A stretch of DNA of 64,000 nucleotides from Devosia sp. FKR38 (GTDB taxonomy: Bacteria > Pseudomonadota > Alphaproteobacteria > Rhizobiales > Devosiaceae). The notes under the pieces were generated by a model. It did no database searches and was not told the origin of the DNA. It saw nothing but the letters and a program-made list of their open reading frames with translations. The first letter of the stretch is position 1. Every line of letters begins with the position of its first letter. Positions 47,600 to 55,752 of this stretch are shown one piece after another. The stretch lies in the NCBI RefSeq assembly GCF_005222805.1, contig NZ_STGC01000005.1, positions 1,899,651 to 1,963,650 of the forward strand, read 5' to 3'. Both the position numbers and the translations under genes were made by a program.

Positions 47600-48573
47600 A
47601 ACGCAGTCTGCGCCCCCTGGCGGCCACCGCCGTCATCTTTATCATCGCCTATGGTCTGGCGGTCCTGCAGTTCCCCAACATGCTGTCCACCCGCGTGCTG
47701 GGCAATTTCCTCACCGACAATGCCTTTTTGGGCATTGCTGCGGTCGGCATGACCTTTGTCATCATCTCGGGCGGCATTGATCTGTCGGTCGGCGCGGTCA
47801 TCGGCTTCACCGGCGTGCTCATCGCCGTGCTCACCAGCTGGCTGGGCATCCATCCCCTGGTGGCCTTTGCCATCGCCCTGGGCGTGGCCGCGCTGTTTGG
47901 CGCCGCCATGGGCTTCACCATCCATTTCCTGCAGGTGCCGTCCTTCATCGTCACCCTGGCGGGCATGTTCCTGGCCCGCGGCGGCGCCTCCATCATCACC
48001 CAGGATTCGGTGCCCATCAAACACGAGTTCTACGCCACCCTGGGCGATCTGATGATCCGCCTGCCCGGCGGCGGCAAGCTCAGCTTCATCGGCATGCTGA
48101 TGATCCTGATCTTCCTCGGCGGCGCCCTGCTGGCCCATCGCACCAAATTCGGATCCTACGTCTATGCGCTGGGCGGAAATTCCGTTTCGGCCTCGCTCAT
48201 GGGCGTGCCGGTGGCCCGCACCACGGTGCAGATCTATATGCTTTCCAGCACATTGGCGGCCTTGGCAGGCATAGTGTTTTCGCTCTACACCTCGGCAGGC
48301 TATCCGCTGGCTGCGGTGGGGGTTGAGCTCGATGCGATCAGCGCTGTCGTCATCGGCGGCACCCTGCTCACCGGCGGCTATGGCTTTGTGCTGGGCACCT
48401 TTGTCGGCGTGATGCTGCTGGGTCTGGTGCAGACCTACATCATCTTCGACGGCACGCTGTCGAGCTGGTGGACCAAGATCGTCATCGGTGTGCTGCTCTT
48501 CTTGTTCATCGTCTTGCAGCGCGTCATATTTGCCGCCTCCGCCCCCGGAGAGAAGTCGCCCGAGAAAGTCTAG
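47596..48573 (+). CDS. yjfF: Galactofuranose-type ABC importer, permease YjfF
   Basis: 325-residue permease, second half of the transporter pore. Similar layout to YtfT: VGMTFVIISGGIDLSVGAVIG near residue 50, GMFLARGGASII near 125 and ALGGNSVSASLMGVPVARTT near 193. Overlaps ytfT by 4 bases (ATGA). Followed after one base by the regulator. Confidence 0.93.
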   Translation: MKRSLRPLAATAVIFIIAYGLAVLQFPNMLSTRVLGNFLTDNAFLGIAAVGMTFVIISGGIDLSVGAVIGFTGVLIAVLTSWLGIHPLVAFAIALGVAALFGAAMGFTIHFLQVPSFIVTLAGMFLARGGASIITQDSVPIKHEFYATLGDLMIRLPGGGKLSFIGMLMILIFLGGALLAHRTKFGSYVYALGGNSVSASLMGVPVARTTVQIYMLSSTLAALAGIVFSLYTSAGYPLAAVGVELDAISAVVIGGTLLTGGYGFVLGTFVGVMLLGLVQTYIIFDGTLSSWWTKIVIGVLLFLFIVLQRVIFAASAPGEKSPEKV

Positions 48574-48574
48574 C

Positions 48575-49315
48575 ATGATCGAAGCTGGCAGCCTTATTCG
48601 CTCCCTGTCCGGGCGGCCCGCTGCACGAAACTTCCACACATTCGTCATCAACGAGATCGGCCATGGCATTGTCACCGGCCGGTTTCCGGTTGGCTCGATC
48701 CTGGCCAGCGATGCCGTGATGATGGAAACCTATGGCGTCTCCCGCACCGTGCTGCGCGAGGCGCTCAAGACGTTGGAGGCCAAGGGCATGGTCGAGGCGC
48801 GCCCCAAGGTGGGCACCCGCGTCTCCCCCACCAGCCGCTGGAGCTTTTTTGACCCCCAGGTGCTGTCCTGGCATTTCTATGCCAAGCCCGATCCGCGCTT
48901 TTACGAAAGCCTGTTCGACACCCGCCGGGCGCTCGAAACCCGAGCCGTGCGGCTCGCCAGCGAACGCCGCACCGCCGAAAACGTGCGCCTGATGAAATAC
49001 TGGCTGCACCAGATGGAACTGGCCGAGGGCAATCTGGAGGCCCATGGCCTGTCGGGCCTGGAAATCCACCGCGCCATTGCCGAAAGCTCGGGCAGCGCCC
49101 TGCTCCGCTCGGTCACAGGCATTGTCGAGCTGACCCTGGCCCTGGCGCTCAAATCCCTCACCGATGACGCCGTCACCTCGGCCTATCTCGGCGCCGGTTT
49201 TGAAGCCCACACCGCCCTGGTCCATGCCATCGAGGCCGGCGGCTGCGACCAGGCAGAAGCCGCCGTCATCAACCTCATCGAGCTCGACAACACCCGCGCC
49301 GCCACGCTCTTGTGA
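48575..49315 (+). CDS. FadR-type GntR regulator of the sugar importer operon
   Basis: 246-residue transcription factor. An N-terminal winged helix (about 25-85: ILASDAVMMETYGVSRTVLREALKTLEAKGMV) is followed by a helical FCD ligand-binding domain (LFDTRRALETRAVRLASERR, a metal-ligand Asp/His arrangement in LEIHRAIAESS, and FEAHTALVHAI). It lies one base after yjfF. It likely senses the imported sugar or a product and controls the palindrome before ytfQ; this is inferred. Confidence 0.88.
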   Translation: MIEAGSLIRSLSGRPAARNFHTFVINEIGHGIVTGRFPVGSILASDAVMMETYGVSRTVLREALKTLEAKGMVEARPKVGTRVSPTSRWSFFDPQVLSWHFYAKPDPRFYESLFDTRRALETRAVRLASERRTAENVRLMKYWLHQMELAEGNLEAHGLSGLEIHRAIAESSGSALLRSVTGIVELTLALALKSLTDDAVTSAYLGAGFEAHTALVHAIEAGGCDQAEAAVINLIELDNTRAATLL

Positions 49316-49317
49316 GC

Positions 49318-50802
49318 CTAGTGCCCCAGCATGCGCTCCATGGCGCCGGGCTGATCATGCACCGACAGCTCGTCCATGATCGTGGCGCTCGCCTCGTTCA
49401 TGCCCACCAGTTCCACCACCATGCCCGCCCGCCGGAATTTGAGCACCGCCATATCCACCGCATTGACCCCGGTCAGGTCCCAGATATGGGCCTTGCTGAC
49501 ATCGATGCGCACGCGCGCGAGCTTTTCCTTGAAGTCCATGGCCTTGAGGAAATCCTCGGCTGAGGCAAAGAACAGCTGTCCCTCCACCACATAGTCGCGC
49601 TCGCGCCCGTCATCGGTCAGCACCGAGGTAACGCGGAAAATCTGCGCCACTTTCCAGGCAAAGAAGATCCCCGACAGCAGCACGCCCACCCCGACACCCA
49701 GCGCCAGATTATGCGTGCCCACCACCGTGATCACGGTCGCCAGCATCACCAGGCTCGAGCGGCGCGGATGCTTGCGCAGATCATTGAGCGAGCTCCAGCT
49801 GAACGTGCCGATCGACACCATGATCATGATGGCCACCAGCGCCGGCATCGGGATCAGGCCGACAATGTCGCCCAGCACCACCAGCAGGAACAGCAGGAAC
49901 GCCCCGGCCGTGAAGGTCGACAGCCGCCCGCGCCCGCCCGAGCGCACATTGATCACCGATTGCCCGATCATGGCGCAACCCGCCATGCCACCGAAAAAGC
50001 CGGTAATGAAATTGGCAATGCCCTGCCCGATCGATTCCCGGTTCTTGTCGCTGCCCGTGTCGGTCATCTGGTCCACGATCGAGGCCGTCAGCAGGCTCTC
50101 CAGCAGCCCCACCGCCGCCACCCCGATCGAATAGGGCAGGATGATCCACAGCGTTTCCAGCGTGAACGGCACATTGGGGATCAGCAGGCTGGGCAGCGTT
50201 GTCGGCAATTCGCCCAGATCACCCACCGCCCGCACATCCACCTGCAGCACAATGGTGATGATGCTCAGCACAATGATGCACACCAGCGGCGAGGGGATCA
50301 CCCGTGTCACGCGCGGAAACAGATAGATGATCGCCAGCCCGCCCGCGATCATCACATAGGTCTGCCAGGACACGCCGATCAGTTCGGGCAATTGCGCCAT
50401 GAAGATCAGGATGGCCAGCGCATTGACAAAGCCCGTCATCACCGAGCGCGACACAAAGCGCATGATGTAGCCCACCCGCGCATAGCCCGCGGCGACCTGG
50501 ATCACGCCGGCCAGAATGGTCGCCGCCAGCAGATAGTCCAGCCCGTGCTCGCGCACGAGCGACCCCATCAGCACCGCCGTGGCCGCCGTCGCGGCCGAGA
50601 TCATCGCCGGTCGCCCCCCGGTCACCGAAATGATCATGGCGATCAGGAACGAGGCATAGAGCCCCACCTTGGGGTCCACGCCGGCAATGATGGAAAAGCC
50701 GATGGCTTCCGGGATCAGCGCCAGGGCGACCACGATGCCGGCCAATATATCGCCGCGCACATTGCTCAGCCAGTCACGGCGAAAAGTCTCGATAAAGGTC
50801 AT
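49318..50802 (-). CDS. SulP-family anion transporter with STAS domain
   Basis: 494-residue inner-membrane transporter. It starts with [35 protein letters not shown], the SulP signature, followed by about 12 hydrophobic segments and a C-terminal STAS domain from about residue 400 ([22 protein letters not shown]). Substrate may be sulfate, bicarbonate or another anion. ATG at 50802 gives the usual start; a longer version of 10 residues is possible. Convergent with the GntR gene, 2 bases between stops. Confidence 0.9.
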   Translation of the reverse strand: MTFIETFRRDWLSNVRGDILAGIVVALALIPEAIGFSIIAGVDPKVGLYASFLIAMIISVTGGRPAMISAATAATAVLMGSLVREHGLDYLLAATILAGVIQVAAGYARVGYIMRFVSRSVMTGFVNALAILIFMAQLPELIGVSWQTYVMIAGGLAIIYLFPRVTRVIPSPLVCIIVLSIITIVLQVDVRAVGDLGELPTTLPSLLIPNVPFTLETLWIILPYSIGVAAVGLLESLLTASIVDQMTDTGSDKNRESIGQGIANFITGFFGGMAGCAMIGQSVINVRSGGRGRLSTFTAGAFLLFLLVVLGDIVGLIPMPALVAIMIMVSIGTFSWSSLNDLRKHPRRSSLVMLATVITVVGTHNLALGVGVGVLLSGIFFAWKVAQIFRVTSVLTDDGRERDYVVEGQLFFASAEDFLKAMDFKEKLARVRIDVSKAHIWDLTGVNAVDMAVLKFRRAGMVVELVGMNEASATIMDELSVHDQPGAMERMLGH

Positions 50803-51354
50803 GGAGAATATCCAGGCGTAACGGTGCTGCAATGCCCGTGGGCACGCGGTCGACCATGATTGCGTTCACTGGAGTGTCCGGCGGATTGGCGGCCGGAAGA
50901 GCCACCCGGATTTGCACCGGGTCCGATTTGACTGCCCGCTTTCTGCACGGCCCGGCGCGTCCATGCAAGGGTTTTGCCCGCTTTGCAGCCTTAAGCGCCC
51001 CCTTGCCCGGCCCGGGCCCGTTGCGCTCGGACGCCACTCGGGCAGTGCGCCAAGTCTAGCCAAGGCGCCCCGGCGCACTGCGTTCAGCGCCGCAAACCAG
51101 CGGAAATCAGGCGATTGCATGACATAGCTATGGCGCGGCAATTTATTTTTTCTTGGCTTCAGATACACGGGCGCGCGCCATCAACAAAAGCGGAGCCATT
51201 TCGACACAAAAGCCAGTCCACCAACACGGCCAACCGAAACAAGATTGAGCGTCGTTTCTTGATTACTACATGATTAGCCCAAGTAATCTGAAATTTGACA
51301 CAGCTCTATTGCGCCGCTAGCCTAAAGAACATCCGAAACACGGAGACTATCCTC
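50803..51354. other. 552-base intergenic region before proX
   Basis: No gene is supported. Its left half is GC-rich with no clear pattern. The right half is AT-rich and contains the inverted pair GATTACT (51261) and AGTAATC (51282), which may be an operator, and the proX promoter. Confidence 0.5.
51295..51323 (+). promoter_or_regulatory. proX promoter
   Basis: TTGACA (51295-51300), a consensus -35, and TAGCCT (51318-51323) at a 17-base spacing, 32 bases before the ATG. Inverted repeat GATTACT/AGTAATC is just upstream. Confidence 0.6.
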
Positions 51355-52386
51355 ATGATGCTGAAAACCGGTGGCTTTGCCGCCGCGATGTCTGTTGCCT
51401 TCATGGTGACCACTGCCGCCCCCGCCCTTGCCCAGGATACCGCTGATGCGGCCAGCTGCGGTACCGACCGCACTATTGAAATTGCCGAGATGACCTGGCC
51501 CTCCGCGGCCGCCTTGGCCCAGATCCATGCCCGCATCCTCGACGCCGGCTTCGGCTGCAGTGTCGAGATCGTCACGGGCGATACCGTCCCCACCACCAGT
51601 TCCATGGTGACGCGCGGCTCTCCGGCCGTTGCGCCCGAACTGTGGACCAGCACCGTGCAGGAACAGTGGGACGACGCCCTCGCCGACGGCACCGTCCTCG
51701 CCCTGGGCGATGCCATCAGCGATGGCACCATCGAAGGCTGGTTCATTCCCCGCTACACGCAGGAAGCCCATCCCGAGATCCTCTCGGCGGAAACCGCCAT
51801 TGCCAATCCGCAGGTCTTCCCCGATCCCGAGGACTCGAGCAAAGGCCGCCTCTATTCCTGCCCGCCGGGCTGGGGTTGCGAGCTCTCCACCAGCGCCCTG
51901 TTCAAGGCCTATAACATGAGCGGCGCCTGGAACCTGTTCTCCCCCGGCTCGGGCGGCGCTCTGGATGCCTCCATTGCCCGCGCCTTCACCCGTGAAGAGC
52001 CCATCCTGTTCTACTACTGGGGTCCCACGGCCATCCTGGGCAAATATGACGCTGTCGCGCTCGACATGGGCGAAAGCAAGCCCGCGGTCTATGCCTGCAA
52101 CACCAATCCCGATTGCACGGACGAGCCTGGCGTCACCGCCTATCCGTCCTCGCCAGCCATCGTTGGCGCGGCAGCCTGGATCAAGGAAGAAGCCCCGGCT
52201 GTGGCGGACTACTTCGCCAAGGTTGGCCTCACCAATGCCGAGATCAGCGAACTGCTGGTCTATGGCGACGAAAATCAGGCCGATGCCGAAGCCACGGCCG
52301 TCAACTTCCTCAAGACCAAGGAAGATGTCTGGACTGGCTGGGTCTCCCCCGAGATCGCCGACAAGGTCCGCGCCAGCCTGAGCTGA
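51355..52386 (+). CDS. proX: Glycine betaine/proline-type ABC importer, binding protein
   Basis: 343-residue OpuAC-family periplasmic protein. Signal peptide at about 1-27 (PALAQ). Mature part: IEIAEMTWPSAAALAQIHARILDAGFGC is the standard start of these proteins, and the aromatic-rich RLYSCPPGWGCELS and FYYWGPTAILGKY segments probably form the quaternary-amine box. Two Cys pairs are visible. Osmoprotectant uptake is the likely role. Permease and ATPase genes follow. Confidence 0.9.
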   Translation: MMLKTGGFAAAMSVAFMVTTAAPALAQDTADAASCGTDRTIEIAEMTWPSAAALAQIHARILDAGFGCSVEIVTGDTVPTTSSMVTRGSPAVAPELWTSTVQEQWDDALADGTVLALGDAISDGTIEGWFIPRYTQEAHPEILSAETAIANPQVFPDPEDSSKGRLYSCPPGWGCELSTSALFKAYNMSGAWNLFSPGSGGALDASIARAFTREEPILFYYWGPTAILGKYDAVALDMGESKPAVYACNTNPDCTDEPGVTAYPSSPAIVGAAAWIKEEAPAVADYFAKVGLTNAEISELLVYGDENQADAEATAVNFLKTKEDVWTGWVSPEIADKVRASLS

Positions 52387-52412
52387 ATGGCCAGATCCGC
52401 CAACAAGCCGAT

Positions 52413-52439
52413 ACGGCCGGGTTCACCCCTGGCCGTTTT
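52413..52439 (+). terminator. Hairpin between proX and proW (attenuator)
   Basis: ACGGCC pairs with GGCCGT, with an inner GGT/ACC pair, and TTTT follows. In the 136-base gap between binding protein and permease it could cause partial termination. Confidence 0.5.
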
Positions 52440-52522
52440 CCGCGTGATGCCCGAACGCGCCAGCCCGTTGCGGCACGCCTTTCGGCATCCCGCGCCAGCC
52501 CTCCGCACAAAGGAGAACTGCC

Positions 52523-53392
52523 GTGTTCCCTGACATTATCGATACCCGTCCGCTGCGCCGCGCCGTCGACGATGGCCTCAACTGGGTTGTCCGCCACTGG
52601 GGTGGCGCCTTCGAGGCCGCCGCCCATCCCCTGCTCATGCTGCTCAAATCCATCGAGAACCTGCTGATCGCCACCCCCTGGTGGTTCATCACCGCCATTC
52701 TCGTGGGCATCGCCTGGCTGGCCACCCGCAGCTGGAAGCTCCCAGCCGTGGTCTTTGTCGCGCTCATCTTCCTGGGCGTCATGGACCTCTGGGACGACGC
52801 CATGACCACCATGGCCCTGATGATCGCCGCCACTCTCACCGCCATCGTCCTCTCCATCCCCGTCGGGGTCTGGATGAGCCGCTCGCTCAACGTGCGCAAG
52901 GCCATCACCCCCATTCTCGATCTGATGCAGACCCTGCCCAGCTTCGTCTATCTCATCCCCACGGTGATGATCTTCGGCCCCGGCAAGATCCCGGCGCTGA
53001 TCGCCACCATTGTCTATGCCTCCCCGCCGCTGGTCCGCCTCACCGACCTCGGCCTGCGCTCGGTCGATCCCGCCGTCATGGAGGCCAGCCGCGCCTTCGG
53101 CACCAATCCGCGCCAGCGCCTGCTGGGCGTGCAGATCCCGCTCGCCCTGCCCACCATCCTGGCCGGCGTCAACCAGACCACCATGATGGCGCTTTCCATG
53201 GTCGTCATCGCCTCGATGATCGGCGCCGGCGGCCTGGGCTATCAGGTGCTGCAGGGCATCGGGCGCCTCGAAGTCAGCCGCGGCCTCTTTGCCGGCTTGG
53301 GCATCGTTGCCCTCGCCATCATCTTTGACCGCGTCACCCAGTCATTCGGCAAACAATTGCAGGCCCGCATCGGCCTGGCGGAGGCACGCTAA
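52523..53392 (+). CDS. proW: Glycine betaine/proline-type ABC importer, permease
   Basis: 289-residue inner membrane permease, with about six hydrophobic segments. The BPD-type coupling motif is EASRAFGTNPRQRLLGVQIPLALPTILAG near residue 190, and the typical DLMQTLPSFVYLIPTVMIFGPGKIPA is near 133. It starts with GTG 9 bases after AAGGAG. Its TAA overlaps the proV ATG (TAATG). Confidence 0.93.
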   Translation: MFPDIIDTRPLRRAVDDGLNWVVRHWGGAFEAAAHPLLMLLKSIENLLIATPWWFITAILVGIAWLATRSWKLPAVVFVALIFLGVMDLWDDAMTTMALMIAATLTAIVLSIPVGVWMSRSLNVRKAITPILDLMQTLPSFVYLIPTVMIFGPGKIPALIATIVYASPPLVRLTDLGLRSVDPAVMEASRAFGTNPRQRLLGVQIPLALPTILAGVNQTTMMALSMVVIASMIGAGGLGYQVLQGIGRLEVSRGLFAGLGIVALAIIFDRVTQSFGKQLQARIGLAEAR

Positions 53393-54501
53393 TGTCTGAA
53401 GTTCAAACCCGTCCGGCGCCCGTCGCCAACCGTCCCGCCACGCCGGTTCCTGCCCCCGAGCTCGCCATCGCCATGCGCGGCGTCACCAAGATCTTTGGCG
53501 ACGATCCGCAAACCACCCTGGCGCTGCTGCAGTCGGGCAAGTCCAAGTCTGAAGTGCAAGCCGAAACCAATCACGTCGTCGGTCTCAATAATGTCTCGCT
53601 CGATATCGCCAAGGGCCAGATCTTCGTGGTCATGGGCCTGTCGGGCTCGGGCAAATCCACCCTGATCCGCCACGTCAACCGCCTGATCGAGCCCACCGCC
53701 GGCGAGATCATCGTCAACGGCAGCGACGTGCTCAAGATGAGCCTGGACGAGCTGCGCACCTATCGCCGCACCCAGGTGGCCATGGTGTTCCAGAAGTTCG
53801 GCCTGCTGCCGCACCGCTCGGTGATCGACAATGTCGCCTATGGCCTGGAGGTCCGCGGCGTCGACACCAAGACCCGGCTGCGGGAAGCCGCCAAGTGGAT
53901 CGAGATCGTTGGCCTCTCCGGCTATGAGCAGAGCCAGCCGCGCCAGCTCTCGGGCGGCCAGCAGCAGCGCGTCGGCCTCGCCCGCGCCCTGGCCATGGAT
54001 ACCGACATCATCCTGATGGACGAGGCCTTCTCCGCCCTCGATCCCCTGATCCGTTCCGGCATGCAGGACCAGCTCATCGAGCTGCAGAAATCGCTGGGCA
54101 AGACCATCCTGTTCATCACCCACGATTTCGACGAGGCCCTCAAGATCGGCGACCGTATCGCCGTGCTCAAGGATGGCGCCCTGCAGCAGGAGGGCAAGCC
54201 CGAGGATATCGTGCTGCGTCCGGCCAATGAGCATATCGAGGAATTCGTGCGCGAGGTGAACAAGGCCCGCGCCATCCATGTCCGCTCCATCATGGACCGG
54301 GGCGAGTTCGATCCCTGCGCGGCCAGCGTCTCCAAGGATTCGCGCTGCGAAGACGTGCTGCCCATGTTCGCCGAGCATCAATGGGTCGGCGTGCTCGATG
54401 CCGATGGCCGACAGATCGGCCGCGTCACCCTCAAGCAGGTCATCAAGGCCCTGGCCCGCTACACGCCCCAGCCAGCCGAGACCCCGCCCACCCTGGGCTG
54501 A
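53392..54501 (+). CDS. proV: Glycine betaine/proline-type ABC importer, ATPase
   Basis: 369-residue ATPase. The N-terminal GVTKIFGDDPQTTLALLQSGKSKSEV is the ProV/OpuAA pre-domain. Walker A is GLSGSGKST near residue 83, signature LSGGQQQR near 187 and Walker B IILMDEAFSALDP near 205. The C-terminal CBS part is shortened to about one and a half motifs, so ionic-strength sensing could be altered. Coupled to proW by TAATG. Confidence 0.93.
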   Translation: MSEVQTRPAPVANRPATPVPAPELAIAMRGVTKIFGDDPQTTLALLQSGKSKSEVQAETNHVVGLNNVSLDIAKGQIFVVMGLSGSGKSTLIRHVNRLIEPTAGEIIVNGSDVLKMSLDELRTYRRTQVAMVFQKFGLLPHRSVIDNVAYGLEVRGVDTKTRLREAAKWIEIVGLSGYEQSQPRQLSGGQQQRVGLARALAMDTDIILMDEAFSALDPLIRSGMQDQLIELQKSLGKTILFITHDFDEALKIGDRIAVLKDGALQQEGKPEDIVLRPANEHIEEFVREVNKARAIHVRSIMDRGEFDPCAASVSKDSRCEDVLPMFAEHQWVGVLDADGRQIGRVTLKQVIKALARYTPQPAETPPTLG

Positions 54502-54510
54502 TCTCCTGGA

Positions 54511-54532
54511 GGGCAGGCCCGCCGGCCTGCCC
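54511..54532 (+). terminator. Hairpin after proV
   Basis: GGGCAGGCC pairs exactly with GGCCTGCCC, loop CGCC, 10 bases after the stop. No T-tract, so termination strength is uncertain. Confidence 0.5.
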
Positions 54533-54565
54533 CGCCTGGCGTGTCGCTTGACAACACCCCATAAT

Positions 54566-54584
54566 TGTAACATCAAACGTTACA
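54566..54584. promoter_or_regulatory. Inverted repeat at the methyltransferase start
   Basis: TGTAAC-N7-GTTACA, exact 6-bp arms, ending on the A of the ATG at 54584. TTGACA lies upstream at 54548. The layout resembles a TetR-type operator, but no TetR gene is adjacent. Confidence 0.45.
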
Positions 54585-55264
54585 TGAAACACCCCACCCC
54601 GCCGCACACTGCCTTTTCCGGCGCCCATGCGCAGAACTATGCCGAGGGTCCGCCCCGCAAGGTGCCCGGTCTCGCCGGCCTCCATCGCATGACCTCCATG
54701 CTCTTGGCCGAACGCGCGCCGCAGGATGCGCGCATTCTCGTCCTCGGCGCCGGTGGCGGGCTGGAGCTCAATGCCCTCGCCAGCGACCATGCCGGCTGGA
54801 CCTTTGATGGCGTCGATCCCTCGGCCGACATGCTGCGCACCGCCGAGATCATCGCCGCGCCCCATCTGGGCCGCATCACCTTGCATGAGGGCTATATCGA
54901 CGCTGCCCCCGAAGGCCCGTTCGACGGCGCCGTCTGCCTGCTCACCCTGCACTTCGTGCCGCGCGAGGAACGCATCGCCACGCTGCAGCAGCTGCGCCGC
55001 CGCCTCGCCCCCGGCGCGCCCTTCGTCGTCGCCCATATCAGCTTTGCCCAGACCGAGCCCGAGCGCTCGCAATGGATCGGCCGCCATCTCACCTTCGGCG
55101 ATGGCCCCGCCGCCAATACCGAAAGCGCCCGTCACGCCATCGCCACCCGGCTCTCCGTCCTCTCGCCCGAAGACGACGAAGCCATGCTGTCCCAGGCTGG
55201 CTTTTCCGGCGTCAGCCTCTTCTACGCCGGCCTCAGCTTCCGCGGCTGGGTGTGTTATACGTGA
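54584..55264 (+). CDS. Class I SAM-dependent methyltransferase
   Basis: 226-residue methyltransferase. AFSGAHAQNYAEGPPRKVPGLAGLHRM precedes the SAM motif LVLGAGGGLELNALA near residue 50 and the acidic loop DGVDPSADML. LLTLHFVPREERIATLQQLRRRLAPGAPFVVAHIS is typical of tRNA cmo5U/UbiE-like folds. Target unknown. No ribosome site is visible before the ATG, and an inverted repeat covers the leader, so the mRNA may be leaderless or start elsewhere. Confidence 0.82.
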   Translation: MKHPTPPHTAFSGAHAQNYAEGPPRKVPGLAGLHRMTSMLLAERAPQDARILVLGAGGGLELNALASDHAGWTFDGVDPSADMLRTAEIIAAPHLGRITLHEGYIDAAPEGPFDGAVCLLTLHFVPREERIATLQQLRRRLAPGAPFVVAHISFAQTEPERSQWIGRHLTFGDGPAANTESARHAIATRLSVLSPEDDEAMLSQAGFSGVSLFYAGLSFRGWVCYT

Positions 55265-55265
55265 C

Positions 55266-55682
55266 CTAATGCTCCGCCAGGCACTGGCTGTGGTCGGCCA
55301 GCGCCTCGATGATGCGGCAATCGCACACCCGGCCATGCCCGCATTCCTCGATCATCCGCGATAGCTCGCGCTTGAGCGCCGTCAGGCTGGCAATCCGCCG
55401 CTCGATCTCGGCCAGATGGTTGTTGGCAATGCTGTCGACCTGGTGACAGGACGACTGCGGCTGCGCCGCCATGGCCAGCAATTCGCGGATGTCCTCGATC
55501 TCAAAGCCCAGGTCGCGCGCATGGCGGATGAAGTTGAGCCGTTCCACTTCCGTGCTGCCATAGAGCCGCCGATTGCCCTCGCTGCGCGGCGCGGCCGGCA
55601 ACAATCCAATCTGCTCGTAATAGCGGATCGTCGGCACTTTCACCGCCGTCTGCCGCGCCAGTTCGCCGATCGGAAAAGCCAT
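55266..55682 (-). CDS. MerR-family metal-responsive regulator (ZntR/CadR/PbrR type)
   Basis: 138-residue MerR regulator. The N-terminal helix-turn-helix (FPIGELARQTAVKVPTIRYYEQIGLL) and a long dimer helix are followed by the metal-binding end. Cys79, Cys114, Cys120 and Cys122 (EECGHGRVCDC) match the Zn/Cd/Pb sensor pattern of the family. It is divergent from the P-type ATPase, and a MerR-type promoter lies between. The call as activator of the ATPase is strongly supported by context. Confidence 0.93.
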   Translation of the reverse strand: MAFPIGELARQTAVKVPTIRYYEQIGLLPAAPRSEGNRRLYGSTEVERLNFIRHARDLGFEIEDIRELLAMAAQPQSSCHQVDSIANNHLAEIERRIASLTALKRELSRMIEECGHGRVCDCRIIEALADHSQCLAEH

Positions 55683-55693
55683 GTCGATACCTC

Positions 55694-55724
55694 TTGCTCC
55701 TCTAGTCACTAGAGAAGTTAGCAT
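55694..55724 (+). promoter_or_regulatory. MerR-type promoter and operator for the metal ATPase
   Basis: TTGCTC (55694) and TAGCAT (55719) are 19 bases apart, the overlong spacing MerR-family activators correct. The spacer holds the exact palindrome CTCTAGT-C-ACTAGAG (55700-55714). Confidence 0.8.
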
Positions 55725-55752
55725 GGCACCACTGAATCGGAAAGGACGCCAT

